Part shown: positions 24,708 to 33,649 of the stretch, in pieces
Layout of the letters: each line of letters starts with the position of its first letter
How positions within the stretch are numbered: the first letter of the stretch is position 1
NCBI GenBank assembly: GCA_039519185.1
Contig: CM076846.1
Location: 155,916,406 to 155,980,405, forward strand
Reading direction: 5' to 3'
Length of the DNA: 64,000 bases
Source of the DNA: Astragalus membranaceus
Taxonomy: Eukaryota; Streptophyta; Magnoliopsida; Fabales; Fabaceae
Made by a program: the position numbers and the translations under genes
The notes under the pieces: model-generated
The model's input: only the letters and a program-made list of their open reading frames with translations
Databases searched by the model: none
What the model was told of the DNA's origin: nothing

Positions 24708-25020
24708 TGGATTTTAACGAGGAATATGGATTGGCTGAAACATATTCCGAGGCAAAATAGAGATAAAGAACTCAGGAATTATACCGATTTTGTCTCCTTA
24801 GGTAAAAATCCGAATTTTCCCATTTTTTCTTTTCTCATTTTTTGTTTTTGTTGATGTCAGATGAAAAATGCAATATGTATGCAAAAACAGATTAGATTTT
24901 TTTTGAATCATCACTTGGCGTGCTAATATAAAAACAACGATTTGTGAGTTTAACACTTGGCGTGCAAAAGCAGGAAATAAAGCGGTAAAGAACGCGGTAA
25001 AGAAAGCAGTAAAGAAAGAG

Positions 25021-26015
25021 CACTGAGGGCTCAGGATGAGCGCGGAGGGCTCAGGATGAGCACAGAGGACTCAGGATGAGCGCAGAGGGCTCAGGAGGAG
25101 CTCAGAGGGCTCAGGAGGAGCGCAGAGGGCTCAGGAGGAGCGCAGAGGGCTCAAGAGGAGCGCGGAGGGCTCAGGATGAGCACAGAGGGCTCAGGATGAG
25201 CACAGAGGGCTCAGGAGGAGCACAGAGGGCTCAGGATGAGCACAGAGGGCTCAGGATGAGCGCAGAGGGCTCAGGAGGAGCGCAGAGGGCTCAAGAGGAG
25301 CGCAGAGGGCTCAGGAGCAGCGCAGAGGGCTCAGGATGAGCACGGAGGGCTCAGGAGGAGCGCAGAGAGCTCAGGAGGATCACAGAGGGCTCAGGATGAG
25401 CGCAGAGGGCTCAGGAGGAGCACAGAGGGCTCAGGAGGAGCGCAGAGGGCTCAGGAGGAGTGCAGAGGGCTCAGGAGGAGCGCGGAGGGCGCAGGAGGAG
25501 CACAGAGGGCTCAGGATGAGCGCAGAGGGCTCAGGAGGAGCACAGAGGGCTCAAGAGGAGCGCAGAGGGCTCAGGAGGAGCGCAGAGGGCTCAGGAGGAG
25601 CGCAGAGGGCTCAGGAGGAGCACAGAGGGCTCAGGAGGAGCGCAGAGGGCTCAGGAGGAGCGCAGAGGGCTCAGGAGGAGCGCAGAGGGCTCAGGAGGAG
25701 CGCAGAGGGCTCAGGATGAGCGCAGAGGGCTCAGGGGGAGCGCAGAGGGCTCAGGATGAGCACAGAGGGCTCAGGAGGAGCGCAGAGGGTTCAGGAGGAG
25801 CGCAGAGGGTTCAGGAGGAGCGCAGAGGGCTCACGAGGAGCACAGAGGGCTCAGGAGGAGCGCAGAGGGCTCACGAGGAGCGCAGAGGGCTCAGGGGGAG
25901 CACAGAGGGCTCAGGATGAGCACAGAGGGCTCAAGGGGAGCACAGAGGGCTCAGGAGGAGCACAGAGGGCTCAGGGGGAGCACAGAGGGCTCAGGAGGAG
26001 CACAGAGGGCTCACA
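25021..26015. repeat. 20-bp minisatellite, about 50 copies
   Basis: Units of gcagagggctcaggaggagc run head to tail for about 1 kb, with point variants (aggatgag, acagagg, ggggag). Twenty is not a multiple of three, so three units give one 20-codon repeat, and the open frames seen on the plus strand are a by-product. On the element's own strand one frame hits TGA in every unit. A few degenerate words of the same kind occur in the E1 3' region at 12010-12480, so the array probably expanded from a retroelement 3' sequence. Confidence 0.92.
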
Positions 26016-28102
26016 AATTCTGTTGATTGGTTGATTTGAAATGACCGATGCTGCTGTATTGGATTGAGGTACCTGCATACGTTAGTTGATGCATGGAATG
26101 GTGCATGGAGTATGGGTGCATGTTATGCAAGGGTATGTTATGCGGATGCATGCAATGCTCATGATTTTGGTGTAATGATGAATGTAGTAGAACGTTCCCG
26201 CGATTCTTTTCTTGATTTCACCGTTTTTCTTGATCAGTTTTTTTTGCTTTTCTCTTTTTTTCTTGGTATATAATGAGTGTATGAAATGCAAAGTGTGAAT
26301 GTGATGCAAATATAATGCTTTGATGCAAATGCTATGCGTGGTGCAAAGATATGATTAGTGATGTGAAAAAAATCTCTTTTTTTTGGGGGCAACGATGAGA
26401 CCGGTACTCGACACGTCTATCGAAGCAAACAATGTCATGCATGTAATTTGATGAACGTGCAATGATTGATATCTGGGGGATGATGAATGGAATGGGTATG
26501 CCATGGGTGTTGAATTTGATGGAATGAGAAAGTTGACAACGGTGTATGAAATATGGATGTGACTGTAGTGATTAATTTTTGGTGTGATGATAAATGTAAT
26601 TGATGGATTTTTCCTTTTGCTTTTTCTTATCTATTTTGCTTCTTTTCTTGATGCATGCGATGCGAATGTGAAGATGATGCGAATGTAATACTTTGATGCA
26701 AATGCTATGGTGAATAAAGGGAAATACATGAATGCATAGCACATGATATGATTGGTGATGTGGAAAGCTTTTTGGTAATGATGAGACCCGCGTGTGGCAC
26801 GTCTATCGAAGCAAAAAGGTGTTATAGGTATGCAATGCGATGAATGTGCCATGCGAAAGTAAATGGACTACAAAAAGGCCCGTGAAGGATGGATGCTGAA
26901 GTTGATCGGAAACAGAAATTGATAAGCTGTGTATGCGAATGCAGATAACATGCGAATGCAAATGTACTGCTGGTTGCACGATGGAATGATTTATGCTTTG
27001 GTGGGGGTAACGGGTGCAATGTGGATGATTTTTGCCTTTTTGGTTTTCTCTTTTTTTTGCCCCTTTTTGACTGAAGGGATGAATGCGCACAGGTAATGCT
27101 TAAATGCAATAGTTGTGGTAGATGCATGACTTGTTGTTGAAATACAATGTATGGTGGAATGATTTATGATATGGTATAATAGTAATGCATGCAGATGTGT
27201 TTTGTTTTGAGATGAGAAATGAGACTTTCCATGCGAGGGGTAGAGAGGTGAGTGCTTTGGAATAATCATTCCTTGGAAAGAGGTTTGAATTCAGACATGG
27301 CAACCTCAAGGGTGTTATTCACAGACACTGATGTGCAAAACTATTTGGCCGTATTTGCAGGCTCGCTTATTTTTCTCTCCTATGATGGTCCCCCATGATG
27401 GTTGATTTTTAGGTCCACAAAGTTAACTGAGCGAGTTTCCGACTTCACATTATTAACTTGTGTTCTCTCTCTTTGAAGCATAAACATGTAGAGTAGTGCA
27501 AATACAGGTGAATGAGTCAGTTGACTTGGTATGACAAATATGACACGTGATGGGATGAATGGTAGGTTTTCCCCAAAGTCATGAAAGGTGGAACTGCCCC
27601 GATTAAGACTACCGGAGAAGGTGAGTGCATAACTTGCCCCTGTCTAGTGGTGACAACAGCCAGGGGTATAGAGGAAATAATGAATTGAGAATGCCATGAC
27701 TTTGGAATGAAGGGTGGCAAACAAGAGATTCTGTCTCAAACCACGACGCTTGGTGTTACCCCAATCTTGACGAGAGCAAGGTTGCTCCGACTCGAGTTTG
27801 CGAAAGGCTGTATTTAGCATGGTGGGTTGAGAAATTGCCCCGGTGTGGTCTCATGGATGTGAATATGACGAGGGGATGAGATGGGTGTAGGGCGAATTTC
27901 CCCGACTTTAGGTGGAGTGAAGGGTGACGGGATTGCCCCACTTTGGAATGGTATTTCAAATGATTGCTTCTAGTGGGGTTGTGAAAGGTGACTGAGTTTG
28001 GGTCATGGGTTTTTCGAATTGGTGGTATGGATTGGACGTGGTATATGAATGGGATGGATGTCGGACATTTTCCCCAAGTTCAAGAAGCATGCAAGGTGAA
28101 AG
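26016..28102 (-). other. E2 internal region, 3' part: no gene seen
   Basis: The region is rich in gatgcaaatg- and gaatgcatg-like words (26060-27270). It then has degenerate repeats containing ttgccccgacttt or tgccccactttgg (27540-28000). No retroviral protein motif is found on either strand. Confidence 0.6.
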
Positions 28103-28456
28103 GTGTGTGTCATACCCCAATTTTGTCCGGCTTAGGTCAAAACCCTAATTTTCCACACAAAAAATATATAATAAATTATGCATTGCATTTTGGGTCCTAG
28201 AAACCATTCCAAAGTTTTTGAAATCATTTTTAGGGTTAGAATGCACTTTTTGGAAAATTAGGGTTTTTAGGGTCAAAAAGGGCATTTTGGTCATTTCTCA
28301 CAAAAGGGTCTATAAAAATAATTTTTGCATGAAAATATTTTTCAATAAGCCTCATGCATAAAAATATTTTTTTTAGAAAGTATAAAATTGATTTTATCAT
28401 GCATATAATGTATTCTTGATGAATAAGGAAGTTATCCATGTTTTTAGGAAGCACTC

Positions 28457-28804
28457 AATCGATTACATCATATCCTTCCTTCAAGCAAATAATCGATTAT
28501 CTACTCTGAAAATCAAGGGGGATAATCGATTATCTACTTGAAAATCAAGGGGGATAATCGATTATCTACTCTGAAAATCAAAGGGGATAATCGATTATCT
28601 ACTCTAAAACAATTCAGGAGCATAATCGATTATCCCATGTTTTCACTAAGGACCATAATCGATTATCACCTATTTTGGAAAGTTTTTATGGTTTTGGAAA
28701 GTGCCTAATCGATTATCCAAGGCACCTAATCGATTATTGAATCTGAGATCCAAGGCACCTAATCGATTAGCATACACCAAGTTATTTCCAACATAATCGA
28801 TTAT
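28457..28804 (+). promoter_or_regulatory. array of eleven AATCGATT sites in E3 U3
   Basis: Eleven copies of the palindromic core AATCGATT, most within ataatcgattatc, lie in about 350 bp and end about 35 bp upstream of the TATA box. Spacers are partly repeated (tactctgaaaatcaa) and partly unique. All eleven are kept in the 3' LTR (about 42886-43233). Placement suggests binding sites for a dimeric factor; TAAT/ATTA halves would suit a homeodomain protein, which is a guess. Confidence 0.75.
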
Positions 28805-28837
28805 CATGTTTCCTAAAATAGATCAAATCTGATTTCC

Positions 28838-28845
28838 TATAAATA
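28838..28845 (+). promoter_or_regulatory. TATA box of E3 5' LTR
   Basis: CCTATAAATAGG is a strong plant TATA box. Transcription would start about 30 bp on, near 28870, making the ACTACGT and stem-loop blocks part of the RNA leader. Confidence 0.75.
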
Positions 28846-29297
28846 GGACGCTCATTTTTCATTTCAAAACACACACATTTTCACGAGATCAGAGAAAAAA
28901 AACCATTTTTCGAAATCTCTCACATTTTAGAGAAAAACTCTTCTACGCTTTATTTTTTTTTTGCTCTATTCGTTCCGTTGGTCCGTCAGAGTTGATCCTT
29001 CGCTAAGAGTTAGTTGGGGTTGCATTCTTCAAGTTGTAAGATCCGCCTTCATTAGAGGTATTTCTGTCTTTACATTTGTCATTATTTAATTATTGTGATC
29101 CGTGCCAAAACTGCCCTATGTGATTCTACTTAGCTTTAGTGTTTATTTACTTGTTCTTGTATATTATTGTCCATTGTTGATGATGAATCATATGATTCCC
29201 ACTTATGCCTAGTGCATCATGTTCTAAGTGGTGAAGATGGTCTCAGATGATTCAACCTCCCCCTTTCAAACCCTTTCAAAAACATTTTTCATTAGAA

Positions 29298-29362
29298 CTA
29301 CGTCGCTTTGATTCCCATTTGGGATACGTAGGAGCGAGTCACGTTCTCGTCAAGCGCAACGA
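29298..29362 (+). other. first ACTACGT block of E3 LTR
   Basis: The block runs gaactacgtcgctttgattc, then gatacgtaggagcgagtc, then cgtcaagcgc. It is a diverged duplicate of the block at 29769-29851, and the two bracket the stem-loop array. Confidence 0.7.
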
Positions 29363-29433
29363 ATAAAAATCCTTTTCGCAACCATAAACAAATCATTTTC
29401 ATAAAACAAATAAAAAGAATCATTTTCAAACCC

Positions 29434-29712
29434 ATTGTTGCTAGTAGCTCATCAGAGCCTTTGTTCGTTTAGCTATTAGTGGCAATGTCCTTTTCTCATA
29501 AGAATAATAAACGATGATCCATCATAACCTTTGTTAGTTTGATCATCGTGCGAATCAATCTCTTTCGAAAATCACTTTCAAAAAAGATAATAAAAACGAG
29601 TTGTTATCAAATAGTCCATCAGAACCTTTGTTCGTTTGACTAGCGGTACAACTCTCTTTTGAGTATTTAGTAGTGATTCATCATAGCCTCTGCTAGTTTA
29701 ATCATTCACTAA
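29434..29712 (+). other. array of four covarying stem-loops
   Basis: Hairpin 1: arms 29434-29449 and 29471-29486, 16 pairs counting G-U. Hairpin 2: 29511-29519 and 29541-29549, nine perfect pairs. Hairpin 3: 29598-29604 with 29648-29654, and 29612-29616 with 29638-29642. Hairpin 4: 29667-29671 with 29708-29712, and 29673-29678 with 29700-29705. Arm sequences differ between hairpins but stay complementary. The loop keeps CATCA...CCTTTG...GTTT. Inside it a four-base inner stem also changes in step: GAGC/GTTC, TAAC/GTTA, GAAC/GTTC, TAGC/GCTA. Confidence 0.8.
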
Positions 29713-29768
29713 TGCTCGTCCTATTTCAAAAACTCACCAAAAAAAGATAAAAAACAAAACCTTTTCAA

Positions 29769-29851
29769 AAAGACAACCAAGAACTACGTAGCTTTGAATT
29801 CTCCATCGCACCGGGAGATACGTAGGAGCGGGCCATGTCCCGTCAAGCACT
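29769..29851 (+). other. second ACTACGTAG block of E3 LTR
   Basis: It contains CTACGTA...TACGTAG and TCTCC...GGAGA inverted pairs, then a gcgggccatgtcccgtc hairpin-like stretch. The same block occurs on the minus strand at 5880-5950, 9800-9870, 21380-21450, 48740-48815 and 56400-56470. Confidence 0.75.
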
Positions 29852-29998
29852 TTTTTCTAAAAACCTTTTTTTCCCCCTTTCTCACCAAAAATAAAATTTT
29901 CATTAAGTTTTCCCATTCATCTTCAAACAAGAAATAAATAGGTAAATCTAGGTATTTTTCAAATCAAACGTTAAAACCACACATTTAATTAGAGGTTC

Positions 29999-30014
29999 CC
30001 TTTCGGTAGAAAGG
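29999..30014 (+). other. conserved small LTR hairpin (E3)
   Basis: CCTTTC (29999-30004), loop GGTA, GAAAGG (30009-30014). The 3' LTR copy is at 44425-44440. Confidence 0.7.
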
Positions 30015-30214
30015 ACGCGTGAGGTGCTAACACCTTCCTCGCACGTAATCGACCCCCGAACCTATATCTCTAGTTTTCAAAAGACCATCCGCCTTGTCCA
30101 AAAGACCTTTTTTCAATGTTTTGGTCTTAAAATTAAAATATTGGTGGCGACTCCAAATTTTTCCACGTTGTACATTGAGAAACCCCAACCGGGGATTTTT
30201 CGGGGTGCAACAGC

Positions 30215-30233
30215 TGGCGACTCCGCTGGGGAC
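30215..30233 (+). other. E3 primer binding site, tRNA-Arg type
   Basis: TGGCGACTCCGCTGGGGAC begins two bases after the LTR. It is complementary to the 3' end of plant tRNA-Arg(ACG) as I recall it, the primer reported for Ogre elements. Confidence 0.85.
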
Positions 30234-31203
30234 ACTTTTTAAAAGACGAGGGTCAAGCCTAACTAATTAAAATGTGTGGTTTAATGTATTGTTGATTTGA
30301 TTAATACCTTGTTTGCCTTTCTTTCTTATCATTGATTGTAGGCATATGCATTTGTCTTCTTTGTTGTTCCCTTCTTCTCAGCTCCCTTTCTGAAATAAGT
30401 AATGTGTTTGTTGTTGGTACCCTAGGCTAGTTGTATTTGAATGATATTGAACCCTAGGGTAGACGACATGCTATTGTCTGGACTGTCTGGATTTTCATTT
30501 GCAGGTGGGTTAGTTTTGAGGAAATGCCCTTCGCACACACCACTTGTACCCCGAGAGTATATGATTAGAGAAAGAGACCATAACCCAGGTCTGTTAGGGT
30601 ATCTTAGGATGAGTGGATTCGAGTAGTGGGAGCCCATCAGGACCTTTGTCCGTTTGGCTACTCGCGAAAGTTTCAATCAGAGTTGTGCTCTTCCATGATA
30701 CCTTGTACCTAGCAGTTTGCTGCATTTACAAGGAATTTCGTGAAAGAGACTGTGGCTCTGATGACCTTTGTGAGGGTGTGAATAGAGCTACATGAGAAGA
30801 TTATCCCTAAAGTGTCTTAGATCATAGGTTCTACCCCATTTTAGGTCACAAGGGCTTTCCAAATTGTGTGCTGCATCGTGCATTCAGTTCAATCAATTTT
30901 CCCTCAGAATTTTCGAAAATAAAAAAAAAGATGCGCTTTTCCTTTTCAATAAAACGCCTATATGAGGTGGTATATAGTGTGAAAATTTTCAAAATCACCA
31001 CCTGTAAATATCCTCTTTCTGTAAAAACACGAAAAGAAGCATCATCACATCTTGCATCGTGGCATCATTGCATCATTACGTCATTTGCATCATCTGCATT
31101 AAATAAAACCCAAATTTGAAACTCATTCGTCACGCATCTAAGTTGTTTTCCGGGATTGTAAAGTAACTTGGAATCTTGTTTTAGGCGGGGAAGATAAAGC
31201 AAC
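30234..31203 (+). other. E3 untranslated leader
   Basis: About 970 bp of leader lies before ORF1. At 30621-30663 there is a further copy of the LTR stem-loop motif (inner stem GGAC/GTCC, loop catcaggacctttgtccg). The rest shows no gene. Confidence 0.6.
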
Positions 31204-33243
31204 ATGGGATCAAGAAGCGAGATTGTACTTAATTCGAGGTTCCCGGTTGTCAGGAGAATAGATGTAGAGTGTTTGAAAGAGTTTGTTTCCTTGATGGAGT
31301 CAGAAGAGAGGGATCTATTCGGGAAGGCTTATGGTAACCTCCTCAGATTGTTACAATTAGATGTCCAAGAGAATGCTATTATGGCCCTCAGCCGATTCTA
31401 TGATCCGGACATTCGATGCTTACTCTTCAAAGACTTTCAGTTATCACCAACTCTCGAGGAGTATGAACAGATTCTGGGGTTCTCGAAATCAGAGTTAGCA
31501 CCTTACCAATATCATAAACATCGGTATTCAGACCAGAGACACTCTTTGTTGTTGCAAGTCAGTGTGAAGGAATTAGAGCTTCATAAGGAAAAGAAGAACC
31601 GTATCAAGGGTTTCCCGCTAAGTTATTTCGAAGTTTTGTTGAAGTTTTATGCCCAGAATCAGAAGTGGGGTCCTTTCAAACAGCTGTTAGCCCTAACTAT
31701 TTTCGGGATCGTCCTTTTCCCTCAGGTCGAGAAGTTCGTTGATGAGACCGCTATTGGGCTTTTTCTAGCATTCATAAGTAAAGAAAATCCGATTAACCTT
31801 GTACCAGCAATCCTTGCAGATACCTACTATTCCTTCACTCATCACCGTGTGTTAGGAAAGAAGAAGGTTGCTTGCTCTTTCCATGTTCTCTACACCTGGT
31901 TCCTCAACCATGTTGTCACTCATAAGACGAAAGCTGCGGACTTAGTAGAATATGCCCTGTGCTGTGATGTGGAAGCCAGATGTGCACAAGAATGGGTGCA
32001 CACTTTAGAGGATCTCAGTGCTCTCAAAGTCTGTTGGTTCAATCATCCGTGTTGGAAAGATAGGCCTTCAATATTGTTCCGGTGTGGCAATTTCCAGAAT
32101 GTGCCCTTAATGGGAACCCAAGGCTACATCAATTACAATCCTTCTCTCACCATCAGACAGCTTGGGTATCCTATGAAGAATGCACCCACTGAAGACATGT
32201 TGGCCCCAATTTTTCTCAATAAGGAAGATTGAAAGAACCAAGGCTTGCTTCAGAAAATTTCAAAGGCTTGGGAGGGTGTAGTTTACAAGGATAAGGTGGA
32301 GATCACAAAGAAAACAGGTGATGTTACTTTCTACCAATGGCTTCACCAAAGAATTCAAAATGTTGGCCCGCCTCGTCAGAATTCATCGTCAGTTGGGAAA
32401 GAAGTCCCAGAGCTTCACGTTCCAAGTCTCAAAGAACTAAGTGAGGTCAAGTCTGCTTTGTTCAAGGTAGAAGAAGAAAAGAAAGCCTTACAAGATAAGT
32501 TGGGGAAAGTAATTTCTGAGAAGAGAAAGTTAGAGAACGAGAACGAGCGCAAGGCCGAAGCTCTCAAAGAAAGCAGCAAGAAACTTAAGAAAGAAGAGGA
32601 AAGTAATCAAGAATTGAAGAAATATCTGAAAGGTGCCAAAGATGAGTTGAAAAGATCGAATGCCAAGGTGGGTGAGGCCATGGTTAGAGCAAACGAATGG
32701 AGGAAGTTGTTCAAGAAGTCTGCGCAAAGTGAGAGAACTACAAAGGAATCACTAGAGGAATTCAAGAAAAAGTCTCAGTGTGTGACGTGTGAGCTTGAAA
32801 GTCAAATAGGGTGCATCAGACAAGATAGAGATGCCATTGTAAACATCCTTAGAGAGTATCAGCAGGCTTTAAGGATGGAGCAAGAGAATCCAGATGAGCT
32901 AAGAAGGAATCTGAGGCACATCAGTGATGCTTACCGACTTCTCGAGCTTATGGGTAGGATTGAAAAGCAAGAGATCATAGTTGAAATGAGGGCAGAAATT
33001 CAACAGTGGAAGAACAAGTTCTCCAAATTGGCATGGTTGGCTAACCAGGCGGTGAGGGATGTTCCCAAGAGGTTGAGAAAGGCAGAAGCTGAGATGCTGC
33101 CTTACAACACTCCGGTGCGAGTATATGAATTTGTGGAGTACTGCAGGTCTCTGACTGAAGAACTCATGGAAAGGGCAAGAGAAGCTGCTGCAGCTAGCAA
33201 AAAGGAGAAGAACCAAGAGAAGATGAAGGCAATAGGTTTTTAG
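31204..33243 (+). pseudogene. E3 ORF1 (Ogre-specific), one in-frame stop
   Basis: ORF1 is an extra gene upstream of gag found in Ogre elements; its role is unknown. The start ATG at 31204 matches the MGS... start of the E1 copy. Residues 1-342 form a globular region (LSPTLEEYEQILGF, NWGPFKQ-like KWGPFKQLLALTIFGIV, AILADTYYSFTH), similar to the plant retroelement domain I believe is filed as DUF7745. A TGA at 32230-32232 interrupts it; the same frame continues to 33243. The second half is Lys/Glu-rich coiled coil (about residues 400-560) with a conserved FSKLAWLANQAV motif. The stop could come from a CGA to TGA change at a methylated CpG, which is inference. Confidence 0.85.
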
Positions 33244-33649
33244 ATTTAAATTTTCCCTTTTTTAGAATGTTCACTAGGAAATTGTAATTTTTCTTTTCTT
33301 CAAGAATGTTGTGTTTTTCTTTTCAAAGCGTTGTATTGCACATTTAAGGATATTGTATCTTGTTCTTCCCTTGGGATGGTTAAAGAAATGATGCTTGAAT
33401 GAAGTATGCTTATCTCGCTTGTTGATCCCAGCCGCGTTATGTTCTGGAAAATATTTGAATATACACCTATGACAAGAGCAAGTTGCACTGTGATTCCCGG
33501 CAATAAACAACAAATAACATAAAAATCATGTGCATTACATTGCATTCATTAATTTGCTCCTTTTCTTATAAAAATATTTCAATTCAAACAGAAGATAAGG
33601 CAAGCTGGTGCGACCACATCCATATTGGACACGTTCACAGGCCAGAAGA
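33244..33649 (+). other. E3 spacer between ORF1 and gag
   Basis: This AT-rich stretch of about 400 bp holds no recognised gene. The same gap exists in E1 (52859-53180). Confidence 0.6.

Larger units (their letters stand above)
28108..30212 (+). repeat. E3 5' LTR
   Basis: The 2105-bp LTR starts TGTCATACCC and ends GGTGCAACA. In order it contains a conserved U3 start, eleven AATCGATT sites, a TATA box, a first ACTACGT block (about 29298-29362), four stem-loops, a second ACTACGTAG block (29769-29851), the small hairpin and a U5 end with a primer-site-like word. Confidence 0.95.

Noticed and set aside
25076..26034. Long plus-strand open frames with GAQRAQEERRGLRRSAEGSG-type repeats
   Set aside because: They follow from the 20-bp minisatellite, which lies inside a minus-strand non-coding element. 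There is no start context and no known family.
26064..27309. Several 60-100-residue open frames in the E2 interior
   Set aside because: They overlap on both strands in low-complexity DNA (gatgcaaatg words) and show no domain or conserved start.
28457..28804. AATCGATT array as a CRISPR or satellite array
   Set aside because: Spacing is irregular, spacers are partly repeated, and the position before a TATA box fits a promoter array.
29434..29712. Hammerhead or other self-cleaving ribozymes in the stem-loops
   Set aside because: The conserved hammerhead core (CTGATGA with GAAA) is not present in the loops.
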